This document shows, piece by piece, positions 6,492-14,026 of a stretch of 22,177 bases of DNA. Positions within the stretch are counted from its first letter, which is position 1. Each line of letters starts with the position of its first letter. This DNA is from a virus, in the IMG/VR virus record IMGVR_UViG_3300014827_000305, positions 1 to 22,177 of that record; one strand, given 5' to 3'. Position numbers and translations under genes: made by a program. A model generated the notes under the pieces. It saw nothing but the letters and a program-made list of their open reading frames with translations. It made no database searches and was not told the DNA's origin.

Positions 6492-8328
6492 TAGCAACAA
6501 TAAATTATTAAAAGACCCTAAAAACTATGTGGCAGTTTATGCTAGAACATCCTCAACAGTAGAGAATAACTCTATAGCCGCACAAATTAGTGAAGGAAAA
6601 CGAGTTATTAACAATAAAAATTTACTCCTTTATGCGGTGTACGTTGACCAAGTTTCAGGATTTAACACTTCCCCACCTGATAGAGTTGGCTTTGGCAAAC
6701 TTTTAGAAGATGCGAAATCAGGATGTTTTTCAACTCTGGTGGCTTATAGGCATGACCGAATTGCGAGGAACTTAAACGACTGGGTCAATCTTAAAAATCA
6801 ACTTAGAAAATTAAAAATTGAAATCATCTTTTCAGATGATAATGAGTATGCTTCTGATAATTCCGTACAGGGAGAATTTCTAGAAAACTTAATCGTAATG
6901 GTAGGAGAACTAGAGCCTAATACCATTAAGGAAAGAACCAGCGCTGGAAGATTACAAAGAAGAACTGAAGGTGCTTACAGCTCAGGTGGTCATTGCCCCT
7001 TTGGATACAATAAAATTGCTAATGATAAACTAACATCTAAAGGCAAATCCTATTACGAAGTTGACCCTTTAGCCGCAATTTTTGTACAACGCATCTTCTG
7101 TGAAGCGAAAGATGTGCTTGGTAAAAAAAAATTTACGATAGAAGATATTAAAAGAAGCCTACAAGACTATATAGACAATCTGCCAACATCAACTGTTGAC
7201 TCTCTTTCTGAAGTGCTCATACCGTATGCACATGATACTCAAGAAAGACTAATTAATTCTCACGAAAAAGAGGATATTTTTAAAAATTTTAATGAAATTT
7301 TGAATAATCACTTTAAAAAAACTAATCTGTTAGAAATTAAAAAAGACCTTATAAGAATTAAAGCCCACATAATCAAACCAGGCAATATAAACTCTTTACT
7401 AAGAAATTCAACATATGGTGGTTATATGCTAAAGAATACTAAGGAAAATGAAGAAGAAGGAGAAGAAGAAGAAGGAAAAAAAGAAAAGGAAGAAAGCATT
7501 ATCATTGAAGATAAAATTCCAAGGTTAAACAAAGCTGCTTTCATAAAACTTAATAATGTTGATTCCATTGTTGATGAAGATACCTTTGCAAAAGTTTATA
7601 GCTATATACGTATGCCTGATGTTTTAAAAGAAAAGGAACCCAATTATTTATTCAAAGGCAAATTAAAATGCGGCAATAGTAACTGCAAAACCATTCTTCG
7701 TTTTACTAATGGTTTACTTCAATGTAATTGTAAATCCTATGCTAAAAACAGTGTAATTGAAGCTTTACTAGACATTATTATTGATGATGCATTTGGAAAT
7801 AGCAAAAACGGATTTAATAATTTTCGTACCACTATCGAAGGAAAACTTGACGCCCTTAGACTCGCCCTTCAAAAGCTTAGAAATATAAAAATATGTCAAC
7901 TACAAAACTACTTAGAGGAAAAGAATAAAAGATGTATTAGAGATGTCCAAGAAAATCAGAAAGAAATAAATACTTTGCTTCAAAAAATTGCGACCTATGC
8001 AAACGAGCTTAGCTACATTAATAGACTCCAACAAGTTATTGAATGTTACAATAATTCAAGTTTTAAAAATGAAAAATCCGATTCTGATATTTTGAAAATA
8101 AAAACATCAATTATTGCTTATATTGAATCTAATCAGGATATTTTTAACCCGATTTTCAATAAATTAATTAAGGAAATAAAGGTGAGTACTTTTGAGCGAA
8201 AAAACAACATTAAATGTAGGTTCAAAATTAACTACGAATTCGAATATAAAAAACCAAAAGATAAAAAATCAAAAGGTAAAAAATCAAAAGATAAAAAACA
8301 TAGCGATATATCTACGAGTATCCACTGA
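6475..8328 (+). CDS. Large serine recombinase 1 of the trio
   Basis: This 617-residue site-specific recombinase cuts and rejoins DNA through a phosphoserine link. The catalytic domain shows VAVYARTSS, with the nucleophile expected at Ser26 after Arg24. RHDRIARN (92-99) provides the arginine/aspartate cluster. The Recombinase domain starts at GGHCPFGYN, and a zinc ribbon is suggested by LKCGNSNCKTIL...LLQCNC. The tail is very lysine-rich. ATG 6475 is chosen because TAGGTGA lies 11 nt upstream; an upstream GTG at 6460 would overlap that ribosome site. The motif GELEPNTIKERT differs from the usual QxEREtisxRt by a proline. An acidic insert (EEEGEEEEGKKEKEE) is encoded by a 47-nt purine run. The 3' end overlaps the next recombinase by 137 nt in another frame. 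Likely one member of a cooperating trio. Confidence 0.92.
   Translation: MTKTINSNNKLLKDPKNYVAVYARTSSTVENNSIAAQISEGKRVINNKNLLLYAVYVDQVSGFNTSPPDRVGFGKLLEDAKSGCFSTLVAYRHDRIARNLNDWVNLKNQLRKLKIEIIFSDDNEYASDNSVQGEFLENLIVMVGELEPNTIKERTSAGRLQRRTEGAYSSGGHCPFGYNKIANDKLTSKGKSYYEVDPLAAIFVQRIFCEAKDVLGKKKFTIEDIKRSLQDYIDNLPTSTVDSLSEVLIPYAHDTQERLINSHEKEDIFKNFNEILNNHFKKTNLLEIKKDLIRIKAHIIKPGNINSLLRNSTYGGYMLKNTKENEEEGEEEEGKKEKEESIIIEDKIPRLNKAAFIKLNNVDSIVDEDTFAKVYSYIRMPDVLKEKEPNYLFKGKLKCGNSNCKTILRFTNGLLQCNCKSYAKNSVIEALLDIIIDDAFGNSKNGFNNFRTTIEGKLDALRLALQKLRNIKICQLQNYLEEKNKRCIRDVQENQKEINTLLQKIATYANELSYINRLQQVIECYNNSSFKNEKSDSDILKIKTSIIAYIESNQDIFNPIFNKLIKEIKVSTFERKNNIKCRFKINYEFEYKKPKDKKSKGKKSKDKKHSDISTSIH
7450..7496 (+). 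repeat. 47-nt uninterrupted purine tract inside recombinase 1
   Basis: Every base on the plus strand from 7450 to 7496 is A or G, with GAA/GGA triplets and a run of seven A. It encodes an acidic-then-basic insert between the Recombinase domain and the zinc ribbon. Triplet slippage would keep the frame, while slippage in the A run would shift it. Confidence 0.8.
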
Positions 8329-9886
8329 CAAACAAGATAAAAACACCTCAAAAGAAACTCAAATGAAGACAATTGATAGGTATATTGAAGACCATAAAAT
8401 CATTGATACTAAAAAGTATATCTATGAGGACAAATATTCAGCCTCAAGAATGCCGAAAGGCTCAAGTATAGATGATGATAAACCATTTACAAGAAGAGGA
8501 TTAAATGAATTAATTAATGATGCAAAACTAAATAAATTTAATACAGTTATGGTATTTAATCATGATAGACTTACCAGAAACGTTCAAGAATCTCTACTTT
8601 TGAAATTCATCTTTAATAAACTAAGTATAAATGTGATTTACTGTAAACCTGGTGAAAATGTCGATACAGAAAGCAAAAAGATGAACACATTCTTTGAAAA
8701 TTTGTTAAATAATCTATCTGCTCTTGAATCTAATATAATAGGTTCAAGAACCAGACTAGGTAATGAATACAATATAAGAAAAGGTTTTTGGGCTGGTGGT
8801 CCACCTCCATACGGATATAAGTTAAGCCATATACAACCTGGCAGCAGAAAAAGTGTTCTTAAAATCTGCTATCCTGAAGCTAGAGTTGTAATAAAAATAT
8901 TTGATTTATATCTAAAAGGGCTTTCTCCCACTAAAATAGCTGAATATATTAAAAGCAACTACCCAAATAATAAAGATAGAAAGTGGACTAAGAACTCCAT
9001 CATATCTATAGTAAAAAACAAAGATTACACTGGTATAATGGAGTGGAATAAAAAAGGTGGAGTTCGATGTCCTACTAAACGCAAGGAAACCCAATTTATT
9101 ACTTCAGATATATACAAGGAAAATATAATTATTAAAGATGAGTTATGGGAGCAGGTTAAAAATATTAAAGCTATACAAAAAAAGCATCCTAAACTCTTCT
9201 CCTCGCCATTTCTTTTAAATGGATACCTTGTATGTGGAATATGTGGAAAAGTAATGATGGCTAAAAATAATGGTGTCAACAAAAAGAGAGTTTATTACTG
9301 CATAAAGGAAAAAAACAAATGGGAAACCTGTATAAATTCCGAATCAATAGAGACTATTGTTATCGAAAAGCTTGGAGAACATCTAACTTACATTCTTAGT
9401 AATGATGCTAAATTCAATTCATTTTATGAAAAGTATAACTTGAATTTCAACTCTAAAAAAAGTATATATCAAAAGGCTATTGCCGAACTTCAATTACAAA
9501 TCAATAAAAATAATAATTATTTAGTAGATTGTAAATCTGAAATAAATATGCTGGAAGACGAATTAAATCGTAGCGGCGAAGATTTAAATAATACTAACTC
9601 AGATTTTATAGACTCTTTAAAAGAATTACACTCCTATCTTGTTATTAATGGAAATATAATAGAAGATAAGAAACAAGAACTAAATAGTAAAGTTACTGCA
9701 ACTATCTTGAGTAAAGATACCATAAAAGAATTTATTCTACAAAAGAAAAACCTACTAGCTACTATAGAAAATAACATTATAGATAAAGAATTATATAGAA
9801 GAAGTCTATGTCTTTTGTTATACGACCTAATAGATAAAATAGTGCTTTCAGAAGACGCTAAAAATATAGAAATAATATTAAAATAA
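8192..9886 (+). CDS. Large serine recombinase 2 of the trio
   Basis: This 564-residue serine recombinase has IAIYLRVSTDKQ with the nucleophile expected at Ser44, NHDRLTRN at 123-130, and SALESNIIGSRT as the helix E region. GGPPPYGYKL opens the Recombinase domain, and the zinc ribbon is VCGICGKVM...YYCIKEKNKWETC. A coiled coil lies in the C-terminal part (INKNNNYLVDCKSEINMLEDEL). The TTG at 8192 follows AAAGGTGAG with good spacing. No ATG occurs before the catalytic serine, so the gene must start inside recombinase 1, giving a 137-nt out-of-frame overlap. The first 36 residues are a lysine/asparagine-rich extension built from 5-residue repeats (NQKIK/NQKVK), encoded by the same DNA as recombinase 1's basic tail. 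All catalytic motifs look intact. Confidence 0.93.
   Translation: MSEKTTLNVGSKLTTNSNIKNQKIKNQKVKNQKIKNIAIYLRVSTDKQDKNTSKETQMKTIDRYIEDHKIIDTKKYIYEDKYSASRMPKGSSIDDDKPFTRRGLNELINDAKLNKFNTVMVFNHDRLTRNVQESLLLKFIFNKLSINVIYCKPGENVDTESKKMNTFFENLLNNLSALESNIIGSRTRLGNEYNIRKGFWAGGPPPYGYKLSHIQPGSRKSVLKICYPEARVVIKIFDLYLKGLSPTKIAEYIKSNYPNNKDRKWTKNSIISIVKNKDYTGIMEWNKKGGVRCPTKRKETQFITSDIYKENIIIKDELWEQVKNIKAIQKKHPKLFSSPFLLNGYLVCGICGKVMMAKNNGVNKKRVYYCIKEKNKWETCINSESIETIVIEKLGEHLTYILSNDAKFNSFYEKYNLNFNSKKSIYQKAIAELQLQINKNNNYLVDCKSEINMLEDELNRSGEDLNNTNSDFIDSLKELHSYLVINGNIIEDKKQELNSKVTATILSKDTIKEFILQKKNLLATIENNIIDKELYRRSLCLLLYDLIDKIVLSEDAKNIEIILK
8248..8292 (+). repeat. 15-bp tandem repeat read in two frames by overlapping recombinases
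   Basis: Three copies of a 15-bp unit, consensus AAAAAATCAAAAGRT, run head to tail, and a partial fourth follows. In the frame of recombinase 1 they encode KPKDK/KSKGK/KSKDK; in the frame of recombinase 2 they encode KNQK(I/V). As 15 is divisible by three, gain or loss of a unit would keep both proteins in frame. Confidence 0.85.
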
Positions 9887-9907
9887 CTTGTACTAATTTT
9901 TTACCCT

Positions 9908-9945
9908 CAAGATGAATATACTTTAACATAGCAATATTTATCTTG
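9908..9945 (+). promoter_or_regulatory. Hairpin overlapping the ribosome site of a tiny ORF
   Basis: CAAGATGAATA (9908-9918) pairs with TATTTATCTTG (9935-9945) with one G-T pair across a 16-nt loop. The right arm runs into TTGGAGAG, the ribosome site for the ATG at 9956, so folding could limit translation of this gene relative to the recombinases. Confidence 0.4.
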
Positions 9946-9955
9946 GAGAGATTAA

Positions 9956-10132
9956 ATGCCTAATCAATATAGTAAAATAGAACTTACATTAGAGTTAAAA
10001 ATGCCTAAGGATATTACACTTCTTAAAAAGCAATATACAAAAGCGCTCTTTGAATTTCTGAAAGATAAATTTCCACAAAATTCTGAGTTTACAAATGATT
10101 TAATCAAAACAGTTAAAGAAGAGCTAACGTAA
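9956..10132 (+). CDS. Tiny protein between recombinases 2 and 3
   Basis: This 58-residue ORF begins MPNQYSKIELTLELKMPKD and has a good ribosome site (TTGGAGAG, 9943-9950). A short amphipathic strand (SKIELTLEL) is followed by charged helices (LLKKQYTKALFEFLKDK and FTNDLIKTVKEEL). The plan matches the tiny ORFs at 6342 and 13841, each also directly upstream of a serine recombinase. It lies 69 bp after recombinase 2 and 62 bp before the start of recombinase 3, in the same orientation. Function is unknown; a recombinase partner is an inference. Confidence 0.7.
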   Translation: MPNQYSKIELTLELKMPKDITLLKKQYTKALFEFLKDKFPQNSEFTNDLIKTVKEELT

Positions 10133-10194
10133 AAAGAAGGCATAATAATTTAAAATTATTGTGTCCAGAAAATAAATACAGGAGGGGTAGTGTT

Positions 10195-11805
10195 TTGACA
10201 GTTGCAGCTATATATGCTCGAAAAAGTAAGTTCACCGATACTGGTGATTCTATTACAAATCAAACTAATTTATGTAAGCGCTACCTAGAAACCTTAAATA
10301 TAACGGAATTTCAAATATATCAGGATGAGGGCTTCTCAGGCAAAAATATGGATAGACCTGGTTTCTCAAAAATGTACGAAGATGCTAAGCAAAAGAAATT
10401 TAATGTTCTCATTTGTTATAAGCTTGATAGAATTTCAAGAAGCGTTGCCGATTTTAGTAACCTTGCAAAAGAACTTGAAAAGCTCAATATCTCTTTTGTA
10501 TCTGTTAATGAACAATTTGATACTTCAACCGCTATGGGAAGAGCTATGATGTACATTTGTTCTGTATTCGGACAATTAGAACGTGAGACTATCTCCATAA
10601 GAATTAGAGATAACATGTACGCTTTAGCCGAAAATGGTAATTGGTTAGGCGGTGAGGTAGCAACTGGTTTTGAAAGTGAGAGGTTAACTTACTTAGATAC
10701 CAATGGTAAAGAAAAAACGTACTGTGTTTTAAAACCCATAGAAGATGAAATTGAATTAGTAAATCTTGCATTTACTAAGTATTTAGAATTGAAAAGCCTA
10801 AGCAAAGTTCAAAAATACATGCTTTCAAATTATATAAAAACAAAAAACGGTAAAGATTGGTCTAGAAACGGTTTAAGAAGTATTTTAACAAATCCTGTAT
10901 ATGTAAGAGTTGATGAGAATGTATTAAACTATTATAAAGCACAAGATATTAATGTATTTGGCAAAGTGGATAATGTACATGGAATTCTTATATATAGTAA
11001 GCGTAGTGGCAAATCTGGAAAAAACAAAGACCCAAAAGAATGGATATATGCCATATCTTCACATGAAGGGATAATAGATTCTAATAATTGGCTTAGGGTC
11101 CAAAAACAAATAAGCATAAATAAAGATAAAGCCCCTGCACTGGGAAGCAGTTCAGTTGCGCTTTTAAGTGGCTTAATACGATGTTCTAAGTGTGGAAGTT
11201 ATATGCGTGTGGCGTATGGCAAACAGTATGCAGATAGTAATATTAAAAAATTCTACTATGTTTGCAGCCTTAAAAATGATTCAGGTAAAACCCGTTGTAA
11301 TAACAGAAATGTTAACGGTATTGACCTTGATACTATGATTATTAATAAACTAAGAGATATGTCTGTTGATAAAGGTACCCTAATAAATGAATTGCAAAAA
11401 TATAAAGCAGAACTTGAAAATTCTACAGAAAATACAGAGTTTAAAAATATATTGCACGGTATTAAACAAAATAACGCTATGCTAGAAAACCTATTACACA
11501 ATGTCTCTATGACAACAGAAAAGGAAATGGTAGAGTTGCTTTTTGAGCGTATTAGTTCTCTCAAAGAGAATAACAAAGTCTTTGATAAAAGGCTACTAAA
11601 TCTTAAGGAAGAGACAGAATCGCAATCAACCACTATTCACAGCTGTGATGCTTTTATGAAGCTAATTAGGAATTTTTCTATGGCTACCGATATTGCTACA
11701 GTAAAAGAGAAAAGATTGCTGCTTTCATCCATTCTAGAGAGGGTATTTGTAGATGGAGATAGTGGAAAAGTGACAATAAAATTTTGGGGAGTAGATGACT
11801 TATGA
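10195..11805 (+). CDS. Large serine recombinase 3 of the trio
   Basis: This 536-residue serine recombinase has the clearest canonical motifs of the trio. VAAIYARKS puts the nucleophile at Ser11, followed by YKLDRISRS (75-83) and GQLERETISIRIRDNM. The Recombinase domain follows NGNWLGGEVATGFE, the zinc ribbon is IRCSKCGSYM...YYVCSLKNDSGKTRC, and the C-terminal region is helical. The TTG at 10195 is chosen because AGGAGGGG (10180-10187) precedes it; the longer frame upstream lacks a ribosome site. The gene ends inside a 10-bp dyad and only about 45 bp before manC coding sequence resumes on the opposite strand. This is where an integrase gene lies when it is next to its attachment site. It is therefore the trio member closest to the element boundary. 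Confidence 0.95.
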   Translation: MTVAAIYARKSKFTDTGDSITNQTNLCKRYLETLNITEFQIYQDEGFSGKNMDRPGFSKMYEDAKQKKFNVLICYKLDRISRSVADFSNLAKELEKLNISFVSVNEQFDTSTAMGRAMMYICSVFGQLERETISIRIRDNMYALAENGNWLGGEVATGFESERLTYLDTNGKEKTYCVLKPIEDEIELVNLAFTKYLELKSLSKVQKYMLSNYIKTKNGKDWSRNGLRSILTNPVYVRVDENVLNYYKAQDINVFGKVDNVHGILIYSKRSGKSGKNKDPKEWIYAISSHEGIIDSNNWLRVQKQISINKDKAPALGSSSVALLSGLIRCSKCGSYMRVAYGKQYADSNIKKFYYVCSLKNDSGKTRCNNRNVNGIDLDTMIINKLRDMSVDKGTLINELQKYKAELENSTENTEFKNILHGIKQNNAMLENLLHNVSMTTEKEMVELLFERISSLKENNKVFDKRLLNLKEETESQSTTIHSCDAFMKLIRNFSMATDIATVKEKRLLLSSILERVFVDGDSGKVTIKFWGVDDL

Positions 11806-11825
11806 CACCGTCTAAATCTACTCCC
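11787..11825. repeat. Dyad at the end of recombinase 3, candidate attachment-site arm
   Basis: GGGAGTAGAT (11787-11796) and ATCTACTCCC (11816-11825) are perfect 10-bp arms around a 19-nt spacer that contains the recombinase 3 stop codon. No T-tract follows, so it is a poor terminator. A second small palindrome, TCACA-GTTT-TGTGA, lies at 11844-11857 on the manC junction. Together they could be the recombinase-binding arm and core of an attachment site. Confidence 0.4.
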
Positions 11826-11849
11826 AATATTGGCACTTCTGCGTCACAG

Positions 11850-12228
11850 TTTTGTGAAGAGAACATCTGCTCTCCATACAAACATTCCACTATTCCAAAG
11901 GAAGTTTCCTTTTAAAAGCAAATCTTTGGCTACTTCAGTGTTAGGTTTTTCTAAAAATCGTTCTACCCTGAATGTTGGCATATCGCCGTACACCCTATCC
12001 CCCATTTCTATATAACCATAACCGGTTTCTGGTCTTGTGGGCTGTACCCCAATGGTTACTAGCCCTCTTTTCTTATTTGCAATTTCAACCCCTTGCAGCA
12101 CAGTTTCTTTAAACTCCTTTTCATTCTCTATATAATGATCAGAAGGTAATACTATCATAGTTGCTTCCTTGTCTTGCTTTAATAGTTTGGCAGCAGATAG
12201 ACCAATACATGTAGCAGTCCCTTTATTA
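11850..12228 (-). pseudogene. manC: Internal fragment of mannose-1-phosphate guanylyltransferase (manC)
   Basis: This minus-strand fragment encodes the middle of a GDP-mannose pyrophosphorylase, starting at NKGTATCIGLSAAKLL. It continues with the family motifs MIVLPSDHYI, RPETGYGYI, RFLEKP and NFLWNSGMF. The enzyme makes GDP-mannose from mannose-1-phosphate and GTP for surface polysaccharides or glycoproteins. Neither end is a natural gene end: the upstream edge meets the recombinase 4 element at a CTTTATTA core, and the downstream edge fades after WRADVLFTKL beside the recombinase 3 dyad. Coding is open across the piece, so it is not decayed, only separated. The 5' piece is at 17811-18063, and the C-terminal part is not in the window. 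On its own it cannot make an active enzyme. Confidence 0.93.
12214..12228. other. Attachment site (one end of the 5.6-kb element)
   Basis: GCAGTCCCTTTATTA here matches GCGGTCTCTTTATTA at 17804-17818 in 13 of 15 positions, with CTTTATTA identical. On the minus strand it reads TAATAAAG, and manC coding starts exactly at this point. Together the two copies behave as attL and attR of a serine-recombinase insertion. Confidence 0.75.
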
Positions 12229-12281
12229 ACCTCATTGGTTCTTAAACAAATGCTACCTCATTAAATAATCGCCTTTGGAAC

Positions 12282-13844
12282 TTAAATATGGAATTTATAA
12301 AATATATCAATACTCTTTTCTTTACTTTCTTTATCTTCTGAAATAATGATTTTTTCTATCAAATTTTCTACCATATTTCTATCTAAGTTTTGAAAGCTCA
12401 AAATTTTATCAATTTCACTTTTATAGAATTTATCCTTATCATTATAATTCTCATCCATCTCGTTATATGAAGGGATTTCATTTTTTCGGCTAATTAACTC
12501 CTGTTGTTTTGTTTCAATAGTGCTAGAAATGACTTCAAAATTTCTTTCACTTACTTTTTTATTGAACTTATCTAAATATAACCCTTCAAATTGTCTATCC
12601 AGCTTTCTTAATTCTCTTTCTATGTTTATTAATTTATTATCTTTGTTTCCTTTTTTATTAACAGACTTATCTATTTTATTATAAATATCTAAGGTGTTAA
12701 ATTTTGTTATAGCGCAATTCGATAAATCCGTAATTATAATTTTCTTCAATTCTTCCTCCTTAAGCGAGTGTGATGTGCACCTTCCTCCACCCATTTGACT
12801 GTTAGTACATTTATATCCTTTGTAACTTTTTCTAAATGACATACTTCCTCCACATTCGCTACATTTTAATACTGATGAGAAAATATATATATTTTGATCT
12901 TTGTATCTGTAACTTTTAGCCCTCTTAATTATAAGGTTTTGCACTTCATCAAATGTTTTTTTTGATACTATACCTTTAAATTCTCCTCCATATATCCATT
13001 CATCTTTTAAAGTTTTTTTTACTTTTTTTATTTTATAGCTAACTTTTTTCCATCTTCCTTGAACCATAACGCCACCATATTTGGGATTATTTAAAATTGA
13101 TTTAATTGTATTATTAGTCCATAACCCAAATTTAGAAAAAGCGAAATTATTTAATTTTGCTGAAGGTGGTTCTATTCCTTTTAAATTTAAATGTGTTGCT
13201 ATTTTTCCAAACCCGTATCCTTTAATGTACAACTTAAATATTTCTTTCACAATCTCAGTTGTTTCATCATCTGTAGCTACTAACCTTATTGTTTTTACAT
13301 TACCCTCATACTCTTCTTCAAATCTATATCCATAAGGTGGTTTACTTGCAATTGATGACCCTCTTATCATTCTTTGCTTTAATCCATCCCTGGATCTTCT
13401 TGAACAGTCTTTAATGTACATTTCATTTAGTATGTTCTTAAAAGGTATGATATCATTTATTTCCTCTAATGTGTCTACATTATCAAAGACTGATATAAAA
13501 CGAACTCCATTTACTTTAAAATACTCTTCTAAATAATATCCTGCTGTTATATAATTTCTGGAGAATCTTGAAAGATCACGAGTAACAATCATGTTTATTA
13601 TGCCTTTATCAATATCTTCCTTCATTTTGATAAAACTTTTTCTTTCAAAATTAGAGCCAGAAAATCCCGCATCTTCATATACCTCTATAAGATTATATAT
13701 AGACTCTTTATCTGCTTCACTTTTTTCAAGTAACCATTTTTTTAAACTTTGTACCTGTGCAGGCATTGACTCTTGCTGCTCCTTCTTATCTGTTGAAACT
13801 CTTGCATACAATGCTACATTCCATGTTTTTCTTAAACAATTCAT
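12282..13844 (-). CDS. Large serine recombinase of the manC-inserted element (TnpX/TndX-like)
   Basis: This 520-residue serine recombinase very likely inserted the surrounding 5.6-kb element. WNVALYARVSTDKK puts the nucleophile at Ser17; TRDLSRFSRNY (88-98) is the DLSR-type arginine motif common in TnpX/TndX transposon recombinases. SRRSRDGLKQRMIRGSSIASKPPYGYRFE opens the Recombinase domain, and the zinc ribbon is LKCSECGGSM...YKCTNSQMGGGRC. A lysine-rich coiled coil lies near the C-terminus. The ATG at 13844 overlaps the stop of the upstream tiny ORF as ATGA, so the two are translationally coupled. The stop codon is about 54 bp from the attachment core, the usual place for an integrase beside its site. 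All catalytic residues appear intact, so excision may still be possible. Confidence 0.96.
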   Translation of the reverse strand: MNCLRKTWNVALYARVSTDKKEQQESMPAQVQSLKKWLLEKSEADKESIYNLIEVYEDAGFSGSNFERKSFIKMKEDIDKGIINMIVTRDLSRFSRNYITAGYYLEEYFKVNGVRFISVFDNVDTLEEINDIIPFKNILNEMYIKDCSRRSRDGLKQRMIRGSSIASKPPYGYRFEEEYEGNVKTIRLVATDDETTEIVKEIFKLYIKGYGFGKIATHLNLKGIEPPSAKLNNFAFSKFGLWTNNTIKSILNNPKYGGVMVQGRWKKVSYKIKKVKKTLKDEWIYGGEFKGIVSKKTFDEVQNLIIKRAKSYRYKDQNIYIFSSVLKCSECGGSMSFRKSYKGYKCTNSQMGGGRCTSHSLKEEELKKIIITDLSNCAITKFNTLDIYNKIDKSVNKKGNKDNKLINIERELRKLDRQFEGLYLDKFNKKVSERNFEVISSTIETKQQELISRKNEIPSYNEMDENYNDKDKFYKSEIDKILSFQNLDRNMVENLIEKIIISEDKESKEKSIDIFYKFHI

Positions 13845-14026
13845 ACCTTACTTTCCTCATTATTAATTACTGTTGAATTAATGTCTATTTTGTAATATAT
13901 TTTATTATCCTTCTCTTCGCTAGGTTTGGAGTTTGAAATCTTCATTAATACTAACCTCTCCATTATAGTTTTTAAATTGTTATTCCCGTAATGCTTATTT
14001 ATTTTTAAAGTAATTTTTGTCACCAC
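13841..14026 (-). CDS. Tiny protein coupled to recombinase 4
   Basis: This 61-residue ORF overlaps the recombinase 4 start by ATGA. It starts at GTG 14026 or the adjacent GTG 14023, just after TGGAGGG. It begins MVTKITLKINKHYGNNN, a short strand, followed by the helix LKTIMERLVLMKI and a polar tail. The strand-then-helix layout and the position directly upstream of a serine recombinase match the ORFs at 6342 and 9956. A small accessory or directionality protein is plausible but unproven. Confidence 0.7.
   Translation of the reverse strand: MVTKITLKINKHYGNNNLKTIMERLVLMKISNSKPSEEKDNKIYYKIDINSTVINNEESKV

Larger units (their letters stand above)
1..11857. mobile_element. Right part of a larger integrative element with a recombinase trio (left end outside window)
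   Basis: The right boundary is placed near 11850, where the manC fragment is cut about 45 bp after recombinase 3. The left extent is unknown: it is inferred that the RM genes, repeat protein, regulator and Fe-S nuclease belong to the same element, because no host-type gene separates them from the trio. The missing 3' part of manC would be expected beyond the left end. Confidence 0.45.

Noticed and set aside
6475-11805. Recombinase-in-trio (RIT) element
   Set aside because: RIT elements carry three tyrosine recombinases; these three have serine-recombinase catalytic motifs and zinc ribbons.
11844-12158. Independent small ORF beginning at the internal ATG (MIVLPSDHYI)
   Set aside because: That methionine is an internal residue of ManC and coding continues upstream to 12228; there is no ribosome site, so it is a gene fragment.
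12229-12262. ACCTCATT direct repeat (12229-12236 and 12255-12262) as the element core
   Set aside because: It does not occur at the other end of the element, while CTTTATTA does and restores the manC frame.
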